This document shows positions 26,375 through 34,735 of a DNA stretch of 64,000 bases, piece after piece. The notes beneath the pieces were generated by a model. The model did no database searches. It saw only the letters and a program-made list of their open reading frames with translations, and was not told where the DNA came from. The stretch is taken from NCBI GenBank assembly GCA_023439045.1, contig JAEXOY010000005.1, forward strand, positions 32,472 through 96,471. Reading direction: 5' to 3'. Each line of letters opens with the position of its first letter. The stretch's first letter is position 1. The DNA comes from Bacillota bacterium (GTDB lineage Bacteria; Bacillota; Clostridia; Acetivibrionales; DSM-1351). The position numbers were made by a program, and so were the translations under genes.

Positions 26375-27475
26375 ATGAATAGATACGCCGTTATTCTTGC
26401 AGGTGGAGGGGGCACAAGGTTCTGGCCACTGAGCAGACAGAATTCGCCCAAACAATTATTAAATCTTAGTGGCAATGACATTATGATAAATGAAACAATT
26501 GCACGACTAGAAGGGGTAGTGCCCATCAATAATACTTTCATAGTAACTGGTGAAGCTCAGGCTGCCTCCCTAAAAAGCATGATTTCCGATAGTCTGCCCA
26601 AACAAAATATTATTTGCGAACCAGTTGGGAGAAACACGGCACCCTGCATCCTTTATTCTGCTATGTTGCTTGAGCGGTATCATGGTGAAGGCGTTATGTG
26701 TATATTGCCTTCTGACCATTTTATTGAAGATATTGCACATATGCAGCATACGCTCAGCAAGAGTATGGAGATGGCAGAGCAAAGTGATAGTCTTTTTACT
26801 ATAGGAATCAAACCCACCTTTGCTGCTACGGGCTATGGGTACATATGCTTTGACAAGAAAAAAGAGAACAATGGATTTTATACGGTCGAAGATTTTGTAG
26901 AAAAGCCATCTTTTAAAGTTGCCGAGCATTATTTCAGAAGCGGCCAGTATCTTTGGAATAGCGGCATGTTCATCTGGAAAACCTCTGTGATAATTGAAAG
27001 CTTCAGAAGGTTTCTACCAAAGATGTATGATAAGATGCAAGAGATTATGGAAAGCATGCCAGCTGCCAATTATGTTGGGGAAGCGCAAGCTACACATGCT
27101 CCAACTGGCAAAATAAGCCAACTTTATCCGCAGCTTCAGAGTATATCTATTGATTTCGGTATTATGGAGCGAGCTGACAATGTATTGGTTATTCCCGGTG
27201 ACTTTGGCTGGAATGATGTTGGAAGCTGGGATTCGCTTGGTGCCATATTCAAACCCGACGAGAATGGCAATATAATAAAAGCCCAGCATATCGGTATAGA
27301 CACCAAGAACTGCATTGTATATGGAAACGGTAGGCTAATCTCCACAATTGGCTTAGAGAGCTTGATAGTAGTCAATACCGAGGATGCCTTGCTGATTTGT
27401 CCGAAGTCCAGGGCTCAGGATGTAAAGACAATAGTGGAAAAGCTCAAGCAGGACGGAAAAGGAGATTTGCTGTAG
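26375..27475 (+). CDS. manC: Mannose-1-phosphate guanylyltransferase
   Basis: Makes GDP-mannose from mannose-1-phosphate and GTP, feeding Gmd. A 366-residue nucleotidyltransferase: AGGGGTRFWPLSRQNSPKQLL (signature), ICEPVGRNTAPCI, LPSDHFI, and FVEKPS with YLWNSGMFIW. It lacks the C-terminal isomerase (cupin) domain of longer bifunctional ManC proteins, so mannose-6-phosphate isomerase must come from another gene. GGAGG lies ahead of the ATG. It sits 64 bp after the PglF-like gene and 158 bp before fcl. Confidence 0.93.
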   Translation: MNRYAVILAGGGGTRFWPLSRQNSPKQLLNLSGNDIMINETIARLEGVVPINNTFIVTGEAQAASLKSMISDSLPKQNIICEPVGRNTAPCILYSAMLLERYHGEGVMCILPSDHFIEDIAHMQHTLSKSMEMAEQSDSLFTIGIKPTFAATGYGYICFDKKKENNGFYTVEDFVEKPSFKVAEHYFRSGQYLWNSGMFIWKTSVIIESFRRFLPKMYDKMQEIMESMPAANYVGEAQATHAPTGKISQLYPQLQSISIDFGIMERADNVLVIPGDFGWNDVGSWDSLGAIFKPDENGNIIKAQHIGIDTKNCIVYGNGRLISTIGLESLIVVNTEDALLICPKSRAQDVKTIVEKLKQDGKGDLL

Positions 27476-27524
27476 AGATGGATATACAGAGTAGTTTTTT
27501 CTTTCTCTAGTTTTATCAAAATTA

Positions 27525-27600
27525 ACACATTAGTTATAAAGCCTATTAGCTATAAAGCCTATTAGTTATATAACACATTAGTTATTAAACTTATTAGCGA
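27525..27600. repeat. 16-bp tandem repeat, about five copies
   Basis: The ATTAG element recurs at 27529, 27545, 27561, 27577 and 27593, exactly 16 bp apart, within units like CCTATTAGTTATAAAG. It fills most of the manC-fcl gap and stops 34 bp before the fcl start. AT-rich; no hairpin function is evident. Confidence 0.8.
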
Positions 27601-27633
27601 AGTAAATATTCTTATCAATGTGGGAGGTAATCC

Positions 27634-28575
27634 ATGCTTAGCCCAAAATCCAAAATATTTGTTGCAGGACACCGTGGCCTTGTCGGATCAGCAATAGTGA
27701 GAAGGCTGGAGAAGGACGGCTGCAGCAATTTTGTCAATAGAACACATTCCGAGCTAGACCTTACAAACCAGGCAGCGGTAAATGAGTTTTTCTCTGATGA
27801 AAGGCCCGAATACGTATTTCTGGCGGCAGCAAAGGTAGGCGGCATTTATGCCAACAACACCTACCCGGCAGATTTCATTATGCAGAACGAGCTTATTCAG
27901 TGCAATGTCATAAATGCCGCGCACAAGTACAACGTAAATAAGCTTTTATTCCTAGGTAGCTCTTGCATTTATCCCAAGCTATGCCCTCAGCCCATAAAGG
28001 AGGAATATCTTCTGACAGGTGCACTTGAGCCAACCAACGAAGCATATGCTTTGGCTAAGATTTCAGGACTCAAGATGTGTCAGTTCTATAATACACAATA
28101 CGGAACAAACTTCATAAGCACTATGCCCACAAACCTATATGGGCCAAACGATAACTTTGATTTAAATAATTCTCACGTACTGCCAGCGCTTATGAGAAGG
28201 TTCCATGAAGCAAAGCTTAATAATGCAAAGGAAGTAGTGCTTTGGGGTACGGGCACTCCGCTAAGAGAATTCCTGCATGTTGACGATTTGGCGGACGCAT
28301 GTGTTTACCTGATGAATAACTATAACGGAAATGAATTTTTCAATGTAGGAACAGGGCAAGACGTTACTATTCTTGAGCTTGCAAAAATAATAAAAAGGGT
28401 AGTAGGTTATAATGGAGAGATTGTACTAGATAGCACTAAGCCTGATGGAACACCTAGAAAACTGCTTGATGTCAGCAGGCTTGAGCGTGCCGGGTGGAAG
28501 GCCTCAATACAGCTGGAGGACGGAATATCAAGCACTTATAATTGGTTTCTATCCAATTATTGCAGCCAAAAGTAG
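27634..28575 (+). CDS. fcl: GDP-L-fucose synthase
   Basis: A 313-residue bifunctional 3,5-epimerase/4-reductase (Fcl/WcaG) that converts GDP-4-keto-6-deoxymannose to GDP-L-fucose using NADPH. Motifs: GHRGLVGSAIVRRLE (dinucleotide binding), FLAAAKVGGI, GSSCIYPKLCPQPIKEE, catalytic YALAKISG, NLYGPNDNFDLNNSHVLPAL (containing the catalytic His) and WGTGTPLREFLHVDDLA. The ATG follows GGGAGG. It completes the GDP-fucose route with ManC (26375) and Gmd (6441), supplying the GT11 enzyme at 11334. Confidence 0.95.
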   Translation: MLSPKSKIFVAGHRGLVGSAIVRRLEKDGCSNFVNRTHSELDLTNQAAVNEFFSDERPEYVFLAAAKVGGIYANNTYPADFIMQNELIQCNVINAAHKYNVNKLLFLGSSCIYPKLCPQPIKEEYLLTGALEPTNEAYALAKISGLKMCQFYNTQYGTNFISTMPTNLYGPNDNFDLNNSHVLPALMRRFHEAKLNNAKEVVLWGTGTPLREFLHVDDLADACVYLMNNYNGNEFFNVGTGQDVTILELAKIIKRVVGYNGEIVLDSTKPDGTPRKLLDVSRLERAGWKASIQLEDGISSTYNWFLSNYCSQK

Positions 28576-28726
28576 CGTTGAAAAATGCCCCAAGAAATTT
28601 TATTATGCCTGCAACCTTTTGGAGTAATTTTACGTCTATATTACAGATGTATACTCTGCTTTAATCAAACAGTAACAAATCGCCATAAAATTACCAAAAT
28701 ATTAATTTTTCTTTACGAGCAATTAA

Positions 28727-28735
28727 TGGTATAAT
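28727..28735 (+). promoter_or_regulatory. Extended -10 promoter of walRK; degenerate WalR box upstream
   Basis: TGGTATAAT (28727-28735) lies 69 bp before the walR start. No clear -35 is seen. About 85 bp upstream, 28629-28645 reads TTTACG-N5-ATTACA, which on the minus strand is one half-site in full and one near match to the WalR box. Confidence 0.55.
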
Positions 28736-28803
28736 CCTATTAATCATATTATTAGATATATAAATGGAAGTAAAGCAATATTAAAGTGTTAGGGGTGTCG
28801 TTT

Positions 28804-29499
28804 TTGAGTAAAAAGATATTAATTGTTGATGATGAAAAAAATATAGTCGATATTTTAAGGTTCAATCTAAAGAAAGAAGGCTACGATACAATTGAAGCCT
28901 ATGATGGTGAGCAAGCTATAGAACTTGCATTATCCCAAAATCCCGATTTGATTCTTTTGGATATTATGCTTCCCAAAATGGATGGTTTTACTGTTTGCAG
29001 AAAGCTCAGACAAACTATTGCAACTCCTATTCTTATGCTGACGGCAAAGGAAGAAGAAGTGGATAAGGTTTTGGGTCTTGAACTTGGAGCAGACGACTAT
29101 ATAACCAAGCCATTTAGTCCAAGAGAGCTCATGGCGCGTGTCAAGGCTAATCTTAGAAGACTTACACCACCTGAAAATCCAGTGGCTCAACAATCTCATG
29201 TAAATAAATATGGTGACCTTATTATTGATGTTGACCGCTATGAGGTCAGAAGAGATGAAGAGGTTATAGAGTTGACACTTAGAGAGTTTGAGTTGGTTAA
29301 GTTCCTTGCTGCACAACAGGGAACAATATTCTCTAGAGAAACATTACTCGAGAAGGTTTGGGGTTATGAATATTATGGCGATGTCAGAACGGTTGATGTT
29401 ACTGTGAGAAGAGTTAGAGAAAAGCTCGAGCAGGACCCTGCGGTACCTCAATACATTATTACTAAGCGCGGTGTAGGGTATTATTTTAACAAATTCTAA
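28804..29499 (+). CDS. walR: Essential cell-wall response regulator WalR (YycF)
   Basis: A 231-residue OmpR/PhoB-type regulator. The receiver domain (residues ~1-115) has the acidic pair in KKILIVDDEKN, the phosphorylated Asp53 in LILLDIMLPKMDG, the Thr/Ser in LMLTAKEEE and K in DDYITKPFSPREL. The winged-helix DNA-binding domain (~130-231) ends ITKRGVGYYFN. TTG 28804 is preferred because AGGGGTG sits about six bases before it; a GTG at 28786 would precede that site. The neighbours walK, walH, walI, walJ and rlmH make this the WalRK operon, which controls autolysins and wall turnover. Confidence 0.93.
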   Translation: MSKKILIVDDEKNIVDILRFNLKKEGYDTIEAYDGEQAIELALSQNPDLILLDIMLPKMDGFTVCRKLRQTIATPILMLTAKEEEVDKVLGLELGADDYITKPFSPRELMARVKANLRRLTPPENPVAQQSHVNKYGDLIIDVDRYEVRRDEEVIELTLREFELVKFLAAQQGTIFSRETLLEKVWGYEYYGDVRTVDVTVRRVREKLEQDPAVPQYIITKRGVGYYFNKF

Positions 29500-29530
29500 G
29501 ATATAAAGTTGAAAGGAAACTGCCGTTGCT

Positions 29531-31372
29531 ATGAAGTTCTGGAGGCGTTTTATAAGGTTACTGCGAAGTTTGCAGTGGAAACTAGTTTATATATTTATGT
29601 CAATGTGCGTTATTTTGGTGGTTGTGGTATATGTTGTAATAAACTCTGGACTCAGAAATATTTATTATGATAGCTTTAAGACTGAGATAACCAATGGATA
29701 TAAGAATTGGGAAGGGATTCGTATTGTAAATAGTAATACACCTATTTCCAATGAGGAGCTTATTAGTTTATTCAAGGAAAAAGGCGATGACAAAAGCTAT
29801 TTTGGTGTTAGGGAATACTTAACGATGACCATTATAGATATTAATGAGGATAATAAGCCGACGAGAAATATTTTATATTCGTCTGACAAACAATTCTCAG
29901 AGACACCTGAAAAATTTGTTGAGGAGTTATATGCAAACTCCGAAAACCTTATTTCTATATGGGCCCAACGGGGCTTTAAAGAAAATGAAACTCTTATAAA
30001 AGATGGAGATAGTCAGTATTTTGAGTATATACTTCAGCCTAAAGGCAGAGAGGATATAATATTTTACTTTGCATATCAAAAGGATGCGTGGGCAGATATT
30101 TTATCCAAATTCAATAGCCTTATATTCACAAGTGCTATCTTTGCAGTATTATTATCCTTAGTTTTAGGCTATCTACTTTCAAAGACAATTACTTCACCTA
30201 TAGTAAGCGTTATGCACAAGGCCGAAAAGGTTGCAGAGGGACAGTTTGACCAACCGCTTGCTGTTAAGTCAGCCGACGAGATAGGCAACCTCACCAAGAC
30301 CTTTAACTATATGGCACATGAGCTAAAAAAGACACTTGTAGAGATATCCAGTGAAAAGAATAAGGTTGAAACCATTATAAATTATATGGCAGATGGTATA
30401 ATGGCATATGGGCTTGATGGCAGGACGATACACGTAAATCCTGCTGCGCGTAAGTTATTCGGTCAAGCTGCCGAGGAAATGTCCTTTGCTGAATTTGCCC
30501 AAAAGGTTGGCTTAAAAGTTAAAGTTGAAGATATTGTATATTTTGAAAACTCACCTGTTAGTGAATCGGACGCAATTATAGATGATATGTATGTAAAGGT
30601 CTATTTTGCTGTGTTCACCGATACCAATAAGAAACCAGAAGGTATTATTGTAGTTCTCCATGATGTTACTGAACAGCAAAAACTAGAGGCAATGAGGCGT
30701 GAGTTTGTTGCCAATGTTTCTCATGAGCTTAGAACACCAATTACTTCAATAAAAAGTTATACAGAAACTCTTCTAGATGGTGCTGCCGAAGACAAAGAAA
30801 CTACCGAGCGTTTCCTTTCAGTTATTAATTCAGAGGCCGATAGAATGACACGTCTAGTCAAGGATTTGCTGCAATTATCGAGATTGGATAACCAGCAAAT
30901 GAACTGGAAAATGCAGAATATTTCTCTAGCCTCATTGACAAAGGAGATTGTGGAGAGAATGCAAATTGAAGCGGCTCAAAACAATCAGAAGCTAGAATGC
31001 TTTGTAATTGGGGATATACCTTTGATTACAGCAGATAACGATAGGCTCGAACAGGTTATTGTAAATCTTATAAGCAATGCGTTAAAGTATACTGCACCCG
31101 GCGGTAGTATTACGGTTTATGTTGGAAAGCTGTATAATGACGTCTATATCAAGGTTACCGACAATGGCATCGGTATCCCAAATGATGCTCTACCACGAGT
31201 GTTTGAACGATTCTATAGAGTGGATAAGGCAAGGTCTAGAGATATGGGAGGCACTGGCTTAGGATTGGCGATTGCAAAAGAAATAATTCAGGCTCATGGT
31301 GGTTCTATTAGCATTGCGAGTGAATATGGTAAGGGCACTGAGGTAACAGCAAAGCTACCTTCAGCAGTGTAA
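29531..31372 (+). CDS. walK: Sensor histidine kinase WalK (YycG/VicK)
   Basis: A 613-residue kinase with TM1 (~16-38), an extracellular sensor domain (~39-195), TM2 (~197-219), HAMP (~220-272), PAS (~285-380), HisKA with phospho-acceptor His398 (FVANVSHELRTPITS) and HATPase (NALKYTAPGG; DNGIGIPNDALP; GGTGLGLAIAKEI). This is the WalK architecture, and it follows walR by 31 bp. It senses wall state, probably lipid II or peptidoglycan fragments in relatives, and phosphorylates WalR. The last 36 bp, including the stop, form the first unit of a three-copy 55-bp tandem repeat. Confidence 0.93.
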   Translation: MKFWRRFIRLLRSLQWKLVYIFMSMCVILVVVVYVVINSGLRNIYYDSFKTEITNGYKNWEGIRIVNSNTPISNEELISLFKEKGDDKSYFGVREYLTMTIIDINEDNKPTRNILYSSDKQFSETPEKFVEELYANSENLISIWAQRGFKENETLIKDGDSQYFEYILQPKGREDIIFYFAYQKDAWADILSKFNSLIFTSAIFAVLLSLVLGYLLSKTITSPIVSVMHKAEKVAEGQFDQPLAVKSADEIGNLTKTFNYMAHELKKTLVEISSEKNKVETIINYMADGIMAYGLDGRTIHVNPAARKLFGQAAEEMSFAEFAQKVGLKVKVEDIVYFENSPVSESDAIIDDMYVKVYFAVFTDTNKKPEGIIVVLHDVTEQQKLEAMRREFVANVSHELRTPITSIKSYTETLLDGAAEDKETTERFLSVINSEADRMTRLVKDLLQLSRLDNQQMNWKMQNISLASLTKEIVERMQIEAAQNNQKLECFVIGDIPLITADNDRLEQVIVNLISNALKYTAPGGSITVYVGKLYNDVYIKVTDNGIGIPNDALPRVFERFYRVDKARSRDMGGTGLGLAIAKEIIQAHGGSISIASEYGKGTEVTAKLPSAV

Positions 31373-31501
31373 GCTTATTTTGAATGGATTGACTGAGGTA
31401 ACAGCAAGGCTACCCTCAGGAGTGTAAGTTTATTTTGTATGGACTGACTGAGGTAACAGAAAGGCTACCCTCAGCAGTGTAAATGTATTTTAAATGGGAT
31501 G
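31337..31501. repeat. 55-bp tandem repeat that duplicates the 3' end of walK with its stop codon
   Basis: Three consecutive units (31337, 31392, 31447), each exactly 55 bp and differing at only about six positions between the first two. Each begins ACTGAGGTAACAG and contains CTACC-TCAG-AGTGTAA, i.e. the walK C-terminus T-E-V-T-x-[KR]-L-P-S-[AG]-V and its stop. Units two and three are noncoding because they follow the stop. Confidence 0.92.
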
Positions 31502-31533
31502 TAATGGATTTGTAACACATTTTATATTATAAT
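31500..31533 (+). promoter_or_regulatory. Consensus WalR box and -10 element before the secreted-protein gene
   Basis: TGTAAT-GGATT-TGTAAC (31500-31516) matches the WalR/YycF consensus TGTWAH-N5-TGTWAH at every fixed position. TATAAT (31528-31533) lies 11 bp further on, so the box takes the place of the -35 region, as expected for direct control by WalR. The gene at 31600 begins 67 bp downstream of the -10. Confidence 0.75.
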
Positions 31534-31599
31534 AATATTAGTGATGGTTAGATTTTGCTTCTTTGTTACTCAGCCAATAGGTCTTTATGAGGTGAAAAA

Positions 31600-32058
31600 G
31601 TGAAAAAGAAATTATTAGCATTTATTATAATTATGTGTTTTTGTTTATCTTCCGCTGCAGTCCCTGCTTTTGCAGGTGATATTATTGATATTACCAAGCC
31701 AGAAGGTGATATGGTATCTGATAAGGCTGTCATCTCAATTTGCGGAATATGTGTTTATGATGAAACCTTTATCGAAGTTTTTTACTTTGACTCAAAGGCA
31801 TCGGAATACAAAGTTCTCCCTACTGTTGACGGGGACAATGTTGTTAAGGTTGGGAACGGTAAGATTTATGCCAAGAATTATGAGCTTAAGTCAAAGGGTG
31901 ACAACAGCATAAAGATAAAGGCCTACACAGCAAAGACCAAGGATAAGCCGCAAGAAAGCTTGTACACTATTACAGTATCAGAACCCAAGAAAAAGAACTG
32001 GGTTGACGATATTAAGGACGGCGTTCTAAATGTTGTTGATTTCCTTAAAAAATTATAA
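31600..32058 (+). CDS. Small secreted protein, probable WalR target
   Basis: A 152-residue protein with a clear signal peptide (residues 1-25, KKKLLAFIIIMCFCLSSAA, cut after AFA). The mature part looks like one Ig-like beta domain (DITKPEGDMVSDKAVIS to LYTITVSEP), followed by a short helix (DDIKDGVLNVVDFLKKL). I recognise no named family. GTG 31600 follows GAGGTG. It lies between walK and walH, where Bacilli have no gene, behind its own consensus WalR box. It may act in the wall or as an input to WalK; both are inference. Confidence 0.7.
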   Translation: MKKKLLAFIIIMCFCLSSAAVPAFAGDIIDITKPEGDMVSDKAVISICGICVYDETFIEVFYFDSKASEYKVLPTVDGDNVVKVGNGKIYAKNYELKSKGDNSIKIKAYTAKTKDKPQESLYTITVSEPKKKNWVDDIKDGVLNVVDFLKKL

Positions 32059-32072
32059 GATGGATAAGAACA

Positions 32073-33557
32073 GTGCATAGAAGAAAATATGGATATTATA
32101 CTGAAAAATTTAAGACTTTATTGTTAGCCGCACTAGTGGTTACATGTATCATACAGGTAGGAATTCTGTGGAGTAGTCAATCCGGCAGTTTTCCTTTTTC
32201 TTTTTTAGACTCCATCTTTACGTCAAATCCGATGTCACAAGCCACATCAGATGATGTAAAGGCTGATTTCGTACGTCCATATAAGGTTATACTCTCATCA
32301 GGATATGAAAGTGATCATTTTATTATAGAAAATGGGTCGGAGGAGTACCAACTTTTGTGGGAAGGTTCTCAGAAGTTCCTTGCAAAGGTTTTAGGGGACA
32401 AGCCTAAACTAATAGAAGATTATGATCCTGATAAATGGGGTAGGTTGGTTGCTTCTAGGCCATACGCATTTGAATTCAAGACGTCTATACCCACAGAAAT
32501 CATAGAGTGGGTCATTGAGACAAAGTGCTCAGATGAGGGCCCAAAAAACATATACAAGTATATTGTTAGCCCTAATGATATTGATAATAATTACAGCGAT
32601 ATGATATACATAAGATCCGCGGATAAGATATATTCCTACGAATTACCAGCCAATACTACTGAGTCTATTGGCAAGGATACCTTCGCAAGGCTGTACAATT
32701 CTTATATAACTAAGCCAAACGCAAAAAACTATGAATTTGCATTTGAGAAATTTAGAACTAAACAGGGTGCTTTTTCTCAGGACATACTGACACCAATTAC
32801 TAAAGTAAGCTATGAGCTTTATTCTGATGTCGAAATTAGCCCATTGTTCGAGAGCAGTATACAAAATGGTAACTATGACCTAGATGCGATTTCGCAAAAG
32901 CTATTCGGTGACTCGGTAATTGACCTTTTTCCAGATTATGATCAAAATGGTGCTTTAGTATTTAAAAACGGAGAGAATATATACAAAGTTTATAAGGATT
33001 CAACACTAGAATACAGATATATAGGACTTCAAGTTCCTTCAGAGAAGCCAAAAATTTTAGATGCATACAAAAAGGCAATTACATTTATGATCGAACATAG
33101 CAAGCACAATAAGCTTCTATCGGGTGTGAATGTATATCTAAAATCAATCGAAGAAAAAACCTTGTCATATGTGTTTGAATTTGATATTACCATAGATACT
33201 AAAGAAGGGCAGGTTCCTATACTTTTAAATAATTATGAAGTAGGCGGTAATAAGCTTTCAAGTATTATTTCTATAGAAGTAAACAGCAAGAGGGTTACAC
33301 ATGGGCAATGGGTTGCAATGACATTTAATCCTTCTGACTATAATAATGAATATCAGCTCAATATTTCGGAAATAGCGGATAGTCTGGCTACTAATTATCC
33401 AACACTTGATACTGCAATGATATCTATCAGAGATGTAGAAGCATGTTATGTACTAAAGAGATATACCGAAAAGTCTATTTCTGTTTCACCAAGAGTTGCA
33501 ATTTTTACAGAAGATAACTGCTATGATATACCACTCAGACAATCAAACCAAAAATGA
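32073..33557 (+). CDS. walH: WalH (YycH)-like regulatory membrane protein
   Basis: A 494-residue protein with one N-terminal membrane helix (residues ~14-32, FKTLLLAALVVTCIIQVGIL) and a large extracellular part. Its length, topology and place upstream of a WalI-like gene in the walRK operon fit YycH, which with YycI controls WalK from the outer face of the membrane. Sequence motifs of this family are weak, so the call rests mostly on order and topology. It starts at GTG 32073, 14 bp after the small secreted protein gene; the ribosome site is poor. Confidence 0.75.
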   Translation: MHRRKYGYYTEKFKTLLLAALVVTCIIQVGILWSSQSGSFPFSFLDSIFTSNPMSQATSDDVKADFVRPYKVILSSGYESDHFIIENGSEEYQLLWEGSQKFLAKVLGDKPKLIEDYDPDKWGRLVASRPYAFEFKTSIPTEIIEWVIETKCSDEGPKNIYKYIVSPNDIDNNYSDMIYIRSADKIYSYELPANTTESIGKDTFARLYNSYITKPNAKNYEFAFEKFRTKQGAFSQDILTPITKVSYELYSDVEISPLFESSIQNGNYDLDAISQKLFGDSVIDLFPDYDQNGALVFKNGENIYKVYKDSTLEYRYIGLQVPSEKPKILDAYKKAITFMIEHSKHNKLLSGVNVYLKSIEEKTLSYVFEFDITIDTKEGQVPILLNNYEVGGNKLSSIISIEVNSKRVTHGQWVAMTFNPSDYNNEYQLNISEIADSLATNYPTLDTAMISIRDVEACYVLKRYTEKSISVSPRVAIFTEDNCYDIPLRQSNQK

Positions 33558-33667
33558 TGTTCATTGGAGGACAGTTAGTAAATTCAGCAAGTAAATTAAG
33601 ATATTAAGTTAACCAACAATAATGCTTGAATGTAAAATTACATCGAAAGCATAGAGGGGCAAGATTT

Positions 33668-34531
33668 ATGGATTGGAAGCGAGCTAAAAACATACTTATA
33701 TTAACATTTATTATACTCAATGTGTGCTTGTCAGTAATACTATATAACATTTACAGGGTTGAGGAAGTATCTGATGAAACAATCAGAAATACTAGAAAAA
33801 TACTAGAGCTTAACAATGTTCGTATAGAGTGTCCAATACCTAAGCAGATAGTAGAGGATCAAATGCTTCAGTATGCTGAACAAGAACTCAATCGCTCGGA
33901 TATTCTTAAATGGTTATTTGGTGCCACATATAAAAATAGCGGAATAGGCAGATATGTAAATGGAAGTAAGGTTCTAGAGTTTAAAACGGCATTTAATTTT
34001 ATATACACCGACAATACTGCTAAAGTAGATGTTAGCAAAATTACTAACAAAGATAGCGCGGATGCATTTGTTAAGTCCTTTTTTAAGGATTCATGCGTAC
34101 CTTTTGATACAGAATTTGTCTTAGATGGGCATTACCCCGCAATCAAAGAGGGAGACAGCATAAAAATTATGTACAAGGGAGTATATAAAGGGCACAGTGT
34201 ATTTGATAATTACATACATGTTCAAATTGATGATGAGGGTGCTCTCACAGTAGAATATAGCTATAAGAAGCCTCTAAAGATAACTCCAAGCAAGCAAAAT
34301 GTATCTCCAGCCTTTGAAATCCTTATAAATAGGATGACAAAAGAGCCAGGCATTGATATTACTCAGGTGGATATAGGTTTTAAGGGTTATACTTTTGTCG
34401 AGGACACCAAAACGCTATATGAGGGACTGGCGTGGAGAATTGTAACTTCCAACGGGGATGAATATTACTTTAATGCAAGAAATGGAGACGATATTTTAGC
34501 AAAAGCAACAACTGAAGAGACATCGAAATAA
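33668..34531 (+). CDS. walI: WalI (YycI)-like regulatory membrane protein
   Basis: A 287-residue protein starting MDWKRAKNILILTFIILNVC, the classic YycI start (MDW followed by one membrane helix), then a long extracellular domain. YycI partners YycH in tuning WalK. ATG 33668 follows GAGGGG; an upstream in-frame ATG (33626) adds a basic, non-family extension. It ends 204 bp before murA, which appears to have its own promoter. The C-terminal half (DVGFKGY-like region) resembles the YycH/I beta domain in layout. Confidence 0.85.
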   Translation: MDWKRAKNILILTFIILNVCLSVILYNIYRVEEVSDETIRNTRKILELNNVRIECPIPKQIVEDQMLQYAEQELNRSDILKWLFGATYKNSGIGRYVNGSKVLEFKTAFNFIYTDNTAKVDVSKITNKDSADAFVKSFFKDSCVPFDTEFVLDGHYPAIKEGDSIKIMYKGVYKGHSVFDNYIHVQIDDEGALTVEYSYKKPLKITPSKQNVSPAFEILINRMTKEPGIDITQVDIGFKGYTFVEDTKTLYEGLAWRIVTSNGDEYYFNARNGDDILAKATTEETSK

Positions 34532-34575
34532 TTATTATATTGCATATAATTGGTATAGAATAATTGTATACTTAG

Positions 34576-34584
34576 TGATATAAT
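34576..34584 (+). promoter_or_regulatory. Extended -10 promoter before murA
   Basis: TGATATAAT (34576-34584) is a TGn-TATAAT extended -10. It lies about 150 bp before the murA start, in the 204-bp gap after walI; no convincing -35 is visible. Confidence 0.45.
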
Positions 34585-34735
34585 AGTGTGGAATAATTCT
34601 AGGGTCTTGCTTTTTGCTTTTAACATACTGCATTTTTACAAACATTTTGCGATGAATTTTACTTAAGCAACAAAGGATAAAGGCAAATATTCTACCATAT
34701 TTTTAGATGGTGTTAGAAGGTTGGTGTAAATAGAT

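Noticed and set aside
26570..26929. Minus-strand open frame of 119 codons inside manC
   Set aside because: ManC motifs run through the whole region on the plus strand; the antisense frame has no features.
31670..31912. Alternative frame of 80 codons inside the small secreted protein gene
   Set aside because: It overlaps a gene with a good signal peptide and ribosome site; the alternative has neither.
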